In this document: in pieces, positions 33,832-43,002 of the stretch
Position numbering within the stretch: the stretch's first letter is position 1
Layout: every line of letters begins with the position of its first letter
From: Solimonas sp036405815
Lineage (GTDB): Bacteria > Pseudomonadota > Gammaproteobacteria > Nevskiales > Nevskiaceae
NCBI GenBank assembly: GCA_036405815.1
Contig: DASWWX010000033.1
Location: forward strand, 19,488-83,487
Reading direction: 5' to 3'
DNA: 64,000 nt
Notes under the pieces: model-generated
What the model was told of the DNA's origin: nothing
Seen by the model: only the letters and a program-made list of their open reading frames with translations
The model's database searches: none
Program-made: the position numbers and the translations under genes

Positions 33832-34155
33832 ATGACCTTCGTCGTTACCGAGAACTGCATCAAGTGCAAGTACACCGACTGCGTGGAAGTCTGCCCGGTC
33901 GACTGCTTCCATGAAGGCCCGAACTTCCTGGTGATCGACCCGGAAGAGTGCATCGACTGCACGCTGTGCGAGCCGGAATGCCCGGCCGAGGCGATCTTCG
34001 CCGAGGACGATTTGCCCGCCGAGCAGGCGCAGTTCAAGGCCTTGAACGCCGAGCTGACCAAGGTCTGGCCGGTGATCACCGAACGCAAGGAAGCCGCCGC
34101 CGACGCCAAGGAATGGGACGGCAAGCCCGGCAAGCTGGCGCAGCTCGAACGCTGA
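33832..34155 (+). CDS. fdxA: 7Fe ferredoxin FdxA
   Basis: 107 residues, standard length. The cluster ligands are Cys9, Cys17 and Cys50 for the 3Fe-4S centre, and Cys21, Cys40, Cys43 and Cys46 for the 4Fe-4S centre, in NCIKCKYTDCVEVCPVDCF and ECIDCTLCEPECP. The C-terminal helix-rich tail is typical of the Azotobacter FdI-like group. It carries electrons in the cytoplasm; its partners are not apparent from the neighbours. It is followed by a strong hairpin terminator. Confidence 0.97.
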   Translation: MTFVVTENCIKCKYTDCVEVCPVDCFHEGPNFLVIDPEECIDCTLCEPECPAEAIFAEDDLPAEQAQFKALNAELTKVWPVITERKEAAADAKEWDGKPGKLAQLER

Positions 34156-34177
34156 AACGCCGGTCCAGGCATCACCG

Positions 34178-34202
34178 ACGGCCCCCGCACGGGGGCCGTT
34201 TT
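34178..34202 (+). terminator. Rho-independent terminator after fdxA
   Basis: ACGGCCCCC pairs with GGGGGCCGT around GCAC and is followed by TTT. Confidence 0.88.
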
Positions 34203-34246
34203 CGTTGGGCCGCCGGGCTCGGTTTCTGAGCCCGCAACCCGGCATC

Positions 34247-36865
34247 ATGGCGTCCGTGCTGATCCTCACCGCCACCGACCGCCTCGCCCGCGCCCTGCGC
34301 GAGGACCACAGCCTGCGCGCCCGCGCGCAGGACCTGGCCGTCTGGGAAGCCCCGCCGATCAAGAGCCTGCGCCAGTGGGTGCAGGACCAGTGGACCGCGA
34401 GCTGGCCGGCGGAGCAATTGCTCAACGCCACGCAGGAGCTGGTGCTGTGGCGCGACGCGATCGCCGAGGACGAGCAGGGCCCGCGCCTGCTGGCACCGCT
34501 GGCCGCCGCGCGCGAAGCGCGACGCGCCGACCAGCTGGTGCACCGCTACCGCATCGATCCGGACCGCTGGCCGGCGGCACGCGAGGAACACGCCGCCTTC
34601 CTGCGCTGGCGCCGTCGCGTCGGCGAGCGCAAGCGGCGCGAGCGCTGGCTCGGCGCCGCGGAACTGCCGGCGGCCGTCGCGCGCGGCCTGCGCGAACAAC
34701 GCATCCGCGCGCCGGCACAACTGCGCCTGTGCGGCTTCGTCGAAGCCCCGACGCCGTCGGAACAACGCCTGCTGGATGCCCTGCGCACCGCCGGCTGCGC
34801 TGTGGAAATCGACACGCCTGCGCCCGCTACCGGCGCATCGATCCGCCGCTGGCGGCTGCCCGATGCGGATGCGCAATACCGCGCGATGGCCGTGGCGCTG
34901 CGCGAGCGCCTGTCGGCAGCGGATCCGCAGCCGCCGCGCCTGATCGTCGCCCTGCCCGATCCCGACGCCAGCCGCGATGCGCTGGAAGCCGCATGGCGGC
35001 CGATTCTCGCGCCCTGGCTGCAACAGGCCGAGGACGGCGCGCGCGTGCTGCCCTGGCGCTGGGGCACGGGCCGGCCGCTGGCCGAACAGCCCTGGATCGC
35101 GGCGGCGCTGCGTATCGCGGCGCTGGAAGCGGACGACAACGAACCGGCCACGGTCAGCGGCCTGCTGCTGTCCACCGCGCTGTGGACCGGCGACGAACGC
35201 GATGCCGCCGCCGCCGCCGACGCCACCCTGCGCGACCGCGGCTGGCCCAGGCTGCGCTACCTGCGACTGCTGGAGGCGATGCCACCCCTGCTGCGGCCGC
35301 GCTTCGACGCCCTGCTGGCGCGGCTGCGCGCCGAACCCGCGCGCGCCCTGCCCAGCGAATGGGCCGAACACCTGCGCGCGCGCCTGCAGTCCTTGAACTG
35401 GCCGGGCAATGCGCCGCTGGATTCCATCGCCTTCCAGGCCACGCGCGAGTGGGAGCGCCTGCTGCAGCGCCTGGCCGCAATGGACGGCCAGCTCGGCCGC
35501 GTGCGCCGCGCCGAAGCCCTGCGCTGGCTCGGCGAGCTGGCGCGCAGCGCGCGCTTCGACCCGCGCGTCGAATCCACGCAGCCGATCCTGATCCTGCCGC
35601 TGGAGGAAGCGGTGGGCCTGCCGGGCGACGCGCTGTTCGTCTGCGATCTCGGCGGCACGGGTTTTCCGGGCCTGGCCGATCCCAGCCCGCTGCTGCCGCT
35701 GGACGCGCAGCGCGAGGCCGGCCTGCCGGGCGCACAGGCCGGCCGCTGGCTGGCGCGCGCACGCACGCTGGCCACGGCACTGATCGAGCAAGCGCAAGAG
35801 CTGTCGCTGTACGCGGCGGCCACCGACGCCAGCGGCGCCGAGCAGGCGCCCTCGCCGCTGTTCGGTGCGGAAGCTGCGTGGTCGACGCTGGCCGCACCGG
35901 TCTCCGCGAGCACGCTGGAGCGCTACGTCGCCGCCGGCCCGCGCGCCACGCTGCCGCCGCAGGACCCGGTGCCCGCGGTGGACGATGCGGAGCGCGCCGG
36001 CCTGCGCGCCGATGCGGCGCTGTTCAAGGCCTGGTTCGAGTCGCCGTTCTTCGCGTTCTGCCGCTACCGCCTCGGCGTGGAAGCGCTGCCGCAGCCTAAG
36101 CGCGGCCTCGACGCGCGTCGCCAGGGCACGGCCGCGCACGGCGTGCTGCAGGACATCTGGACCGAACTGCAGGACCGCGCCGGTCTCGCGGCCATTGCCG
36201 ATGAAGCACTGTCGCAGCGCATCCGCGAGCTGCTCGACGCACGCCTGCAACGCGTGATGCCGGCCGCGGACTACGGCGCGGCGCAGGTCGCGCTGGAGCG
36301 CGCGCGCCTGCTCGACGTGCTCGCGCAGTGGCTGGCGCACGAACGCCGCCGCGTCGACGACTTCCGCATCGCGCACCTGGAGGCCGAGGTCCGGCCGCTG
36401 GTCGGCGGCCTGCCGCTGCGCCTGCGCATCGACCGCATCGATCGCGTGCAGACCGAGCACGGCGAACGCTGGCTGGTGCTGGACTACAAGACCGGCCGCG
36501 ACGCGCATCCGCGCGGCTGGAACGCCGAGACGCTGCAGGAACCGCAGCTGCCGCTGTACGCGAGCCACGCCGTCGGCGCGGACACTGGCATCCCGCAGGT
36601 CGACGGCATCTGCTTCGCCCATCTCAAGGACGGGCATCCAGCCTTCGTCGCGCGCACCGACTGGCGCGAGCGCCTGATCGAACCCAGCGCCGGCCGCTAC
36701 GACCAGACCTGGGACACCACGCTCGCGCAATGGCGCGGCGCGCTGGAAGCCGCCGCGCAGGGTTTTCTCGGCGGCCGCGCCGAACTCGGCGAGCGTGCGC
36801 TGACGCGCTCGCACGACGCAGCGCTGCTGTGGCTCGCCGGCAGCGGCGAGGAGCCCGACGCATGA
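34247..36865 (+). CDS. AddB-like PD-(D/E)XK nuclease, partner of the downstream helicase
   Basis: 872 residues from ATG 34247 (MASVLILTATDRLARAL); a TTG at 34205 would start inside the fdxA terminator region. The long N-terminal part resembles an inactivated helicase fold without a recognisable Walker A. The C-terminal nuclease has FCRYRLGVEAL, the RQGTAAHGVLQDIW entry motif, and WLVLDYKTGR with LQEPQLPLYA, the RecB-type active site with Asp and Lys. It matches the proteobacterial "probable DNA repair protein" group related to AddB. Its stop overlaps the start of the helicase gene (ATGA 36862-36865). Together they should process double-strand ends for recombination. Confidence 0.85.
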   Translation: MASVLILTATDRLARALREDHSLRARAQDLAVWEAPPIKSLRQWVQDQWTASWPAEQLLNATQELVLWRDAIAEDEQGPRLLAPLAAAREARRADQLVHRYRIDPDRWPAAREEHAAFLRWRRRVGERKRRERWLGAAELPAAVARGLREQRIRAPAQLRLCGFVEAPTPSEQRLLDALRTAGCAVEIDTPAPATGASIRRWRLPDADAQYRAMAVALRERLSAADPQPPRLIVALPDPDASRDALEAAWRPILAPWLQQAEDGARVLPWRWGTGRPLAEQPWIAAALRIAALEADDNEPATVSGLLLSTALWTGDERDAAAAADATLRDRGWPRLRYLRLLEAMPPLLRPRFDALLARLRAEPARALPSEWAEHLRARLQSLNWPGNAPLDSIAFQATREWERLLQRLAAMDGQLGRVRRAEALRWLGELARSARFDPRVESTQPILILPLEEAVGLPGDALFVCDLGGTGFPGLADPSPLLPLDAQREAGLPGAQAGRWLARARTLATALIEQAQELSLYAAATDASGAEQAPSPLFGAEAAWSTLAAPVSASTLERYVAAGPRATLPPQDPVPAVDDAERAGLRADAALFKAWFESPFFAFCRYRLGVEALPQPKRGLDARRQGTAAHGVLQDIWTELQDRAGLAAIADEALSQRIRELLDARLQRVMPAADYGAAQVALERARLLDVLAQWLAHERRRVDDFRIAHLEAEVRPLVGGLPLRLRIDRIDRVQTEHGERWLVLDYKTGRDAHPRGWNAETLQEPQLPLYASHAVGADTGIPQVDGICFAHLKDGHPAFVARTDWRERLIEPSAGRYDQTWDTTLAQWRGALEAAAQGFLGGRAELGERALTRSHDAALLWLAGSGEEPDA

Positions 36866-39800
36866 GCACCGCACCGCTGTCCGACGCGCGCGCACGCGCC
36901 GAGGCGCTGGACCTGTCGCAGCACGTGCTGACGATGGCGCCGGCCGGTTCGGGCAAGACCGGCCTGCTGGTCGGCCGCCTGCTGCGCGCGCTCGCGGTCG
37001 TCGACGAACCCGAGCAGGTCGTCGCGATCACCTTCACCAACAAGGCCGCCGCCGAGATCCGCCATCGCGCGATCGGCCTGCTGCGCCAGGCACGCGAGGC
37101 CAAGAGCGCGCCCACCGACGCACACCTGGCCGCCGCACTGGCAGACGCGCGCGCCGTGCTCGCGCGCGACGCTGAACGTAACTGGCAACTGCTCGAACAG
37201 CCGGAGCGCCTGCGCGCGACGACGATCGACGCGTTCTGCGCACAGCTCGCCGCGCAGCTGCCGCTGCTGTCGGGACTCGGCGGTCGCGTCGCGATTGCCG
37301 AGGACGCCTGGCCGCTGTACGCCGAGGCGGTGATGCGACTGGTCGCCGAACTGGAGGACGACGGCCTGTCCGGAGACGACCGCGAGGCGCTGCGCGTCGT
37401 GCTGCGCCTGGCCGACAACCGCATCGACCGCCTGCTGCCGACGCTCGCCGACCTGCTGCAGCGCCGCGAACAATGGCTGCCGATGGCGGCCGGCGAGATT
37501 CCCGCATCCGCCGGCGACGACGCCCTGCTGCGCCGGCTGGTGCACGACGGCCTGCGCGCCTTCGACGAGGCGCTGGATCCAGCACTGCGCACCGAGCTCG
37601 CCGACCTGTTGCGCGAAGGCAGCGGTCGCGCCGAACCGCTGGCCTGGGCCGCGTTCCTGCGCGGCTGGCCGGCGCCGGAACCGGCCAACCTCGCGCTATA
37701 CCGCCGGCTCGCCGAACAACTGGTCACGCGCGACGGCACCTTGCGCTCGGCGCGCGGCATCAACGTGCGCGGCGGCTTTGGCCCTGGGGAACCGCATACG
37801 CTGCGCATGAAAGCGCTGCTCGCCGGCCTGGAAAGCGGCGCGCAAGTGGAGGCCGCGACCGCGCACCTGCTGCGCCTGCCCGACCCTGATTACCCAGCCG
37901 CGCTGCAGGCCCTGCGCCAGGCGCTGCTGCGCGTGATGCGGCGCCTCGCCGCGCACCTGATCGTGGTGTTCGGCGAACGTGGCCAGACCGACTTCGCGCA
38001 GATCGCACAGGCCGCACTCGCGGCGCTGCGCCCCGATGGCGACTACGGCGACGCACTGCTCAGTGCCGACCGCCAGATCCGTCATTTGCTCGTCGACGAG
38101 ATGCAGGACACCAGCGAGGCGCAGGTGGCGCTGTTGAGGCAGCTAACCTCGGGCTGGCAGCCCGGCGACGGCCGCTCGCTGTTCCTGGTCGGCGATCCGC
38201 AGCAGTCGATCTACGCCTTCCGCAAGGCCGAGGTGCGACTGTTCCTGGAACTGTGGGAACAGCAAGCGCTCGGCGAACTGCCGCTGCACTGCGTGCGCCT
38301 GGCCGCCAACTTCCGCAGCCGCCCGGCCGTCGTCGACTGGTTCAACGCCGCGTTCCAGCGCATCTTCCCGACGCAGGCCGATGCGGCGCTCGGCATCGTG
38401 CCGTTCGCACCCAGCCTGCCGCAGCGCGCCGCCAGCGATGACAGCGGCGTCGAGGTCGTGTCCTTCGGCGAGGACGAGGACGCGCGCGCCGCCGAACAGG
38501 CGGCGGCCGACGCCGAACGCCTGATTGCTCTCGGCAGCGTCGCGATCCTCGGCCGCACGCGCTCGCACCTGGCGCCGGTGATCCGCGCGCTGCGCGCGCG
38601 CGGCCTGACGCCGGCCTGCCAGGACATCGACCCGCTGGCGACGCAGCCGGCGGTGCGCGACGTCGTCGCGCTGGCACGCGCGCTGTGGCATCCGGAAGAC
38701 CGTCTGCACTGGGCCGTGCTGCTGCGCGCGCCTTTCGTCGGCCTGAGCTGGGCCGATCTGGTGGCGCTGTCGCGCGGACAGGTCGACGCCTCGTGGCCGC
38801 AGCGACTCGCCGCGCGCGCCGACGACGCGACACTCAGCGACGACGGCCGCGCGCGCGTCGCACGCCTGCTCGACGCGCTGGCGCGTACGGCGGCGCAGCC
38901 GTCGTTGCGCGCGGATTTGGCCGAGCGAACCGAGGCGGTGTGGTACGCGCTCAACGGCCCCGCGTGCCTGGCGCCCGGCGAACTCGCCGACGTGCAGGCC
39001 GCGCTGCAACTGCTGCGCGCACAGGCGCGCGACGGTGGCATCGCCGACGTCGAAGCGCTGGACCGCGGGCTGGCGCGGCTGTACGCGCAACCGCGCGCTG
39101 GCCAGATCCAGGTGATGACGGTGCACAAGGCCAAGGGCCTGGAGTTTGACCACGTGCTGCTGCTCGGACTCGACCGCAAGCCGCGCGCCGAGGACCAGCC
39201 GCTGTGGCACCTGCGCCACGTCGGCACCGAGGCCGAGGGCGGTGAGCTGCTGGTGCCCAAACCGCCGGATGCGCTGGCCGAAGACGACCCCGCGCACCGG
39301 CTCTACGGTTACGTGCACCGCGAGCATGTCACCGCGCGCGAACACGAGGCGCTGCGCCTGCTCTATGTCGCCGTCACCCGCGCGCGCCAGACGTTGCGCC
39401 TGTACGTCTGCGCCGCGCGCGACGCGGAGGGTGCGCCGCGCTTCGACAAGGGTTCGTTCGCGCAGCTGTTGTCGGACGTGATTGCGCCGGACATCGGCGT
39501 GCCGTTGCCGGCATCGGACGAAGACCCCGCGACGCCGGCCGCCGTTGCGCGTGAAGCCCAACCACCGCGCACACCGCGCCTGCCGCCGGACGCGCGCCTG
39601 CCGCTCGACCCGGACGTCTACCGCCCGGTCGAGACGCGCACCCTGCGACCCAGCGAGTCGGTGCTCAACGCGGTCGAGGACAAGCGCGAGGCCGCGTACG
39701 AGGCCGAGGACCTGGAAGCGCAGTTGATCGGCACGCTCTATCACCAGGCGCTAGAGCGCATCGCCGAGACGGGGGTCGAGCACTGGCAGGCCGGCGACCG

Positions 39801-40251
39801 GCGTCCGCAGCTCGCACTGGCCGCCGGTTTCCAACGCCTGGGCCTGGCGACGGCGCGCATCCCCGCGGCGGTCGCGCGCGTCGGCGAGCTGGTGCAGCGC
39901 ACGCTGGACAGCGACGACGGCCGCTGGTTGCTCGCGCCCAAGCCCTGGGCACGCAACGAATACCACCTCGCCGGCTGGAGCGACGGCCGCTGGGTCGCCG
40001 CGGTCATCGACCGCTGCTTCGAGGACGAGGACGGTACACTTTGGATCGTCGACTACAAGGCCGCCGCGCGCGCGCTGCCGGATGCAGCGCGCGCCGGCTA
40101 TGCCGATCTCATGCGCGAGCGCTACGGCGCCCAGCTCGGCCACTACGCGCAACTGCTCGGCAAGCTGCGGCCGCAGCAACGCATCCGCACGGCGCTGTAT
40201 CTGGCCGAAACCGCGCGATTGATCCCGCTGGATGGAGTCGCATGGTGGTAG
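36862..40251 (+). CDS. AddA-like UvrD-family helicase/nuclease
   Basis: 1129 residues from ATG 36862. Superfamily 1 helicase motifs in order: Walker A MAPAGSGKTGLL (about 25-36), ITFTNKAAAEIRHRA, TTIDAFCAQLAAQLPLL, and LLVDEMQDTSEAQVALL. Then come LVGDPQQSIYAFRKAEVRLF, NFRSRPAVVDWF, MTVHKAKGLEFDHVLLLGL and LLYVAVTRARQTLRLYV. The C-terminal RecB-type nuclease has GTLYHQALERIAE and TLWIVDYKAAARAL. It is the motor and one of the two nucleases of an AddAB-type end-resection enzyme. A frame extending upstream to 36328 lies over the partner gene and is not used. A terminator follows. Confidence 0.92.
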   Translation: MSTAPLSDARARAEALDLSQHVLTMAPAGSGKTGLLVGRLLRALAVVDEPEQVVAITFTNKAAAEIRHRAIGLLRQAREAKSAPTDAHLAAALADARAVLARDAERNWQLLEQPERLRATTIDAFCAQLAAQLPLLSGLGGRVAIAEDAWPLYAEAVMRLVAELEDDGLSGDDREALRVVLRLADNRIDRLLPTLADLLQRREQWLPMAAGEIPASAGDDALLRRLVHDGLRAFDEALDPALRTELADLLREGSGRAEPLAWAAFLRGWPAPEPANLALYRRLAEQLVTRDGTLRSARGINVRGGFGPGEPHTLRMKALLAGLESGAQVEAATAHLLRLPDPDYPAALQALRQALLRVMRRLAAHLIVVFGERGQTDFAQIAQAALAALRPDGDYGDALLSADRQIRHLLVDEMQDTSEAQVALLRQLTSGWQPGDGRSLFLVGDPQQSIYAFRKAEVRLFLELWEQQALGELPLHCVRLAANFRSRPAVVDWFNAAFQRIFPTQADAALGIVPFAPSLPQRAASDDSGVEVVSFGEDEDARAAEQAAADAERLIALGSVAILGRTRSHLAPVIRALRARGLTPACQDIDPLATQPAVRDVVALARALWHPEDRLHWAVLLRAPFVGLSWADLVALSRGQVDASWPQRLAARADDATLSDDGRARVARLLDALARTAAQPSLRADLAERTEAVWYALNGPACLAPGELADVQAALQLLRAQARDGGIADVEALDRGLARLYAQPRAGQIQVMTVHKAKGLEFDHVLLLGLDRKPRAEDQPLWHLRHVGTEAEGGELLVPKPPDALAEDDPAHRLYGYVHREHVTAREHEALRLLYVAVTRARQTLRLYVCAARDAEGAPRFDKGSFAQLLSDVIAPDIGVPLPASDEDPATPAAVAREAQPPRTPRLPPDARLPLDPDVYRPVETRTLRPSESVLNAVEDKREAAYEAEDLEAQLIGTLYHQALERIAETGVEHWQAGDRRPQLALAAGFQRLGLATARIPAAVARVGELVQRTLDSDDGRWLLAPKPWARNEYHLAGWSDGRWVAAVIDRCFEDEDGTLWIVDYKAAARALPDAARAGYADLMRERYGAQLGHYAQLLGKLRPQQRIRTALYLAETARLIPLDGVAWW

Positions 40252-40286
40252 CGGCGAAGCCGCTGCCGACGAATGCGGCATCAACG

Positions 40287-40313
40287 AAAAGGCCCGCACA
40301 TGGCGGGCCTTTC
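40287..40313. terminator. Bidirectional terminator
   Basis: AAAGGCCCGC (40288-40297) pairs perfectly with GCGGGCCTTT (40303-40312) around ACATG. It separates the convergent helicase and DsbC-like genes. Confidence 0.88.
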
Positions 40314-40344
40314 TGCATTCAACCGAGACGGGCCCGGCGTGGGC

Positions 40345-41139
40345 TCAGCCCTGCGGACCCTGCTTGAGGCGCTCGGCCAGCGCGGCCGCGGGCACATAGC
40401 CGTTCACGACCTCGCCGTCCGGCAGCACCATCATCGGCGTGCCCCGCAGGCCCAGTTCCTGGCCCAGCGCGTAGTCGGTCATGATCGGATTCGGGCAATC
40501 CGACGGCCCGTCCATCGGCGCGCCCATCTTGGCGCGCGTCAGCGCCTCGCGACGGTCGCTCGAGCACCAGACCACCTCGGCCTTGCGGAACGAATCCGTC
40601 CCCGGGCCCGAGCGCGGATAGAACAGATAGCGCACGCTGACGCCAGCGGCGTTGTAGTCGCCGATCTCGCGATGCAGCTTGCGGCAGTAACCGCAGTCGA
40701 TATCGGTGAACACCGTGACCGTGTTGGCCGGCGTTACGCCGCCGGCCGCGGCAAAGATGATGCTCTGGTCCTCGCCGATATCCCGCAGGCGCGCGACACG
40801 ATCGGCGCGACGGCGATTCTCGGTGAGGCTCTGGCCGCTGGCGACATCGATCAGGTCGCCGCTGATCAGATACCGACCGTCGGCGGTCACGTAGGCGAAC
40901 AGCGAGCCCTGCTGTACTTCATAGAGCCCCGGCACCGCCGAAGGGCGCACGTCGTCCGGCTGGATTTCCGGCAGGAACTTGGCCAGCTGCGCGCGGACGC
41001 GCTCGATCTCGGTAGCGTCCGCGGGTGCGGCCGGCGTTGCGCCGTCGGCGCTGCGTTCCGGCGCGCAGGCGCTGAGCAACGACGCGAACAGGGCGACGGC
41101 GAGAAAGGGCTTGAGGCGGCGGAGCACGGAGGCGTTCAT
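40345..41139 (-). CDS. DsbC-family disulfide isomerase, probable lipoprotein
   Basis: 264 residues from ATG 41139. The N-terminus PFLAVALFASLLSACAPE has a lipobox (LSAC), whereas typical DsbC is soluble. Residues about 45-110 form the DsbC dimerisation domain (PSAVPGLYEVQQGSLFAYVT, YLISGDLIDVASGQSLTE). The thioredoxin domain follows, with VFTDIDCGYCRKLHREIG (CGYC active site) and the cis-Pro loop LGLRGTPMMVLPDG. It should shuffle wrong disulfides in the periplasm with electrons from a DsbD-type protein. The frame continues upstream over another gene but lacks a start with signal-peptide features there. Confidence 0.9.
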   Translation of the reverse strand: MNASVLRRLKPFLAVALFASLLSACAPERSADGATPAAPADATEIERVRAQLAKFLPEIQPDDVRPSAVPGLYEVQQGSLFAYVTADGRYLISGDLIDVASGQSLTENRRRADRVARLRDIGEDQSIIFAAAGGVTPANTVTVFTDIDCGYCRKLHREIGDYNAAGVSVRYLFYPRSGPGTDSFRKAEVVWCSSDRREALTRAKMGAPMDGPSDCPNPIMTDYALGQELGLRGTPMMVLPDGEVVNGYVPAAALAERLKQGPQG

Positions 41140-41267
41140 GGGTCTGGGCAAAAAGGAGGCGTCGGCATTATGCCAGCCTCGTCCGCGCCGGGGATCGGCG
41201 CGCCGGCCGCATCGTTCAGCCACCGCGATCCCCCTGGCACCCCACCCTGCCGGCCGGCCCGCATCCT

Positions 41268-42185
41268 TCAACCGCGCGGGTGGTGGCGGGCATGCAGCTC
41301 GCGCAAGCGGGCACGCGTCACGTGCGTATAGATCTGCGTCGTCGACAGATCGGCATGACCCAGCAGCGACTGCACGGCACGCAGGTCCGCACCGTGTTCC
41401 AGCAGATGCGTGGCGAAAGCGTGTCGCAGGCTGTGCGGCGACAGCGCGACGCGAACACCGGCGTTGCGCGCATGGCCCTTGAGGCGCTGCCAGAAGTTGT
41501 GGCGCGTCATCGGCTCGCCGAGCCGGCTCAGGAACAAGCCGTCGACACTGCGTGCATCGGCCAGTTCGGGACGCGCCTCGCGCACGTAGCGCTGCAGCCA
41601 ATCGAGCGCGATCTCGCCCATCGGCACCAGGCGTTCGCGCCCACCCTTGCCCAGCACCTGCACCACGCCGCGCCGCAGATCGACCGAGGTCAGCTTGAGA
41701 TTCACCAGTTCGCTGACGCGCAGGCCGCTGGCGTACATCAGCTCCAGCATCGCGCGATCGCGCAGGCCCAGCGCATCGCCGACCTCGGGGGCCTCGAGCA
41801 GGCGCTCGACATCGCCCTCGCTCAACGTCTTGGGCAGCCGCAGCCCCATGCGCGGCGATTCCAGGCGCGCGCTCGGATCGTCGTCGCGCTGCCGATCGCC
41901 ATGCAGATGACGGAAGAACTGGCGCAGCGCCGACAGCAGCCGCGCCTGCGACCGCGGACTCCGCGCACGCGAGGCGAGATAGCCCCGGATGTCAGCCTCG
42001 GCCGCCTGCGCCAGCGCCACCGCGCGCGGCTGCAGCCAGCGCGCGAACAGCGCCAGATCGGAGCGGTAGGACAACCGCGTGTTCTCGGACAGGCCGCGCT
42101 CCAGCCAGAGGCGGTCGAGAAAGCGATCGATTGCCGCCGCATCCTCGGCGGTCGGCGCGGCAGCGATGCGGTCGTCGGAAGTCAC
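41268..42185 (-). CDS. xerD: Tyrosine recombinase XerD
   Basis: 305 residues from GTG 42185. The N-terminal SAM-like domain is IDRFLDRLWLERGLSENT, and the catalytic residues lie in ASGLRVSELVNLKL (Arg), SPHSLRHAFATHLLEHGADL (His/Arg), LLGHADLSTTQIYTHV (His and Tyr). The C-terminal helix is LHARHHPRG, as in XerD. With XerC it resolves chromosome dimers at dif. No dif site was found in the window. Its start faces the acyltransferase gene across about 19 bp that contain a shared -10 element. Confidence 0.95.
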   Translation of the reverse strand: MTSDDRIAAAPTAEDAAAIDRFLDRLWLERGLSENTRLSYRSDLALFARWLQPRAVALAQAAEADIRGYLASRARSPRSQARLLSALRQFFRHLHGDRQRDDDPSARLESPRMGLRLPKTLSEGDVERLLEAPEVGDALGLRDRAMLELMYASGLRVSELVNLKLTSVDLRRGVVQVLGKGGRERLVPMGEIALDWLQRYVREARPELADARSVDGLFLSRLGEPMTRHNFWQRLKGHARNAGVRVALSPHSLRHAFATHLLEHGADLRAVQSLLGHADLSTTQIYTHVTRARLRELHARHHPRG

Positions 42186-42204
42186 CGACCTATAATAGCC
42201 GCCG
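42186..42204. promoter_or_regulatory. Shared divergent promoter of xerD and the acyltransferase gene
   Basis: TATAAT reads rightward at 42191-42196 and TATTAT leftward at 42197-42192. Usual spacing from a -10 places the starts at about 42202-42204 (right) and 42184-42186 (left). These fall on or next to the ATG at 42205 and the GTG at 42185, so both mRNAs could be leaderless. The -35 regions are poor. Confidence 0.55.
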
Positions 42205-42927
42205 ATGATCCGCCGCCTCCCTTCTGCGCTGTACGCCTGGTTCGCGGCCGCGACGCTGAGCGTCGCCTTCTTCTTCGTCTGTCTGGCGGTCATCATCACC
42301 CCCACGCTGCGCTGGCGCCGCGAGGTCGGTCGCGCCGGCGTGCGCCTGGCGCTGGCCTGCGTCGGCGTGCGCATCCGCGTGCGCGGCCTGGAACACCTGC
42401 CGACCGGCGCCAATATCGTCGTCGCCAATCACGCCAGCTACCTCGACGGCCTGGTGCTGACCGCAGCGCTGCCGCGCCGTTACAGCTTCGTCGTGCAGGA
42501 CGGCGCCGCCGGCTGGCCGCTGGTAGGGCTGACGATCCGACGCATGAACGTGATCTTCGTCAATCGCGCCGAGGCGCGCGCCGGCGCGCGCATCACGCGA
42601 CTGCTGATGCGGCGCCTGCAAGCCCAGGAATCGCTGACGATCTTTGCCGAGGGCACGTTCAAGCCCGAACCCGGCCTGCTGCCGTTCAAGAACGGGGCCT
42701 TCATCATGGCCGCGCGCACCGGTGCCGCCGTGGTGCCGGCCGGCATCCGCGGCACGCGGCGCCTCTACGGAGGCGGACGGCGCCTGCCGCGCTGGAGCAC
42801 AGTCGAGATCGAGATCGGTCAGCCGCTGCAGGCCGACGGCCCCGAACGCGAAGACGCCCTGCGTCTGCGCGACGCGGCGCGCACGCGCGTGCTGGCCTTG
42901 TGCGGCGAGCCGGACACTGCGAAGTGA
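42205..42927 (+). CDS. 1-acylglycerol-3-phosphate acyltransferase (PlsC family)
   Basis: 240 residues. An N-terminal membrane helix (about 10-32) precedes the acyltransferase core. The core has VANHASYLDGLVL (NHx4D catalytic pair), NVIFVNRAEARAGARIT, and TIFAEGTFKPEPGLLPFKNGAF (acceptor-binding EGT motif). VVPAGIRGTRRLY closes the core. It should add the second acyl chain to lysophosphatidate at the inner membrane. A lysophospholipid or ornithine-lipid role is an alternative. The lactone oxidase gene follows in the same direction after 75 bp. Confidence 0.9.
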   Translation: MIRRLPSALYAWFAAATLSVAFFFVCLAVIITPTLRWRREVGRAGVRLALACVGVRIRVRGLEHLPTGANIVVANHASYLDGLVLTAALPRRYSFVVQDGAAGWPLVGLTIRRMNVIFVNRAEARAGARITRLLMRRLQAQESLTIFAEGTFKPEPGLLPFKNGAFIMAARTGAAVVPAGIRGTRRLYGGGRRLPRWSTVEIEIGQPLQADGPEREDALRLRDAARTRVLALCGEPDTAK

Positions 42928-43002
42928 GTCCGGTATTCTTGCGCGCCCCGCTTTCGCGGCCGACACGCGGGCCGACCCCACGGCCGCTTCACGACTAGAG
43001 GC

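Noticed and set aside
34172..36895. Minus-strand open frame of about 900 codons
   Set aside because: Antisense to the AddB-like gene; Arg/Ala/Gln-rich with no recognisable domain. Long antisense frames are expected in very GC-rich DNA.
38143..39744. Minus-strand open frame of over 500 codons
   Set aside because: Antisense to the AddA-like helicase, with composition typical of a shadow frame.
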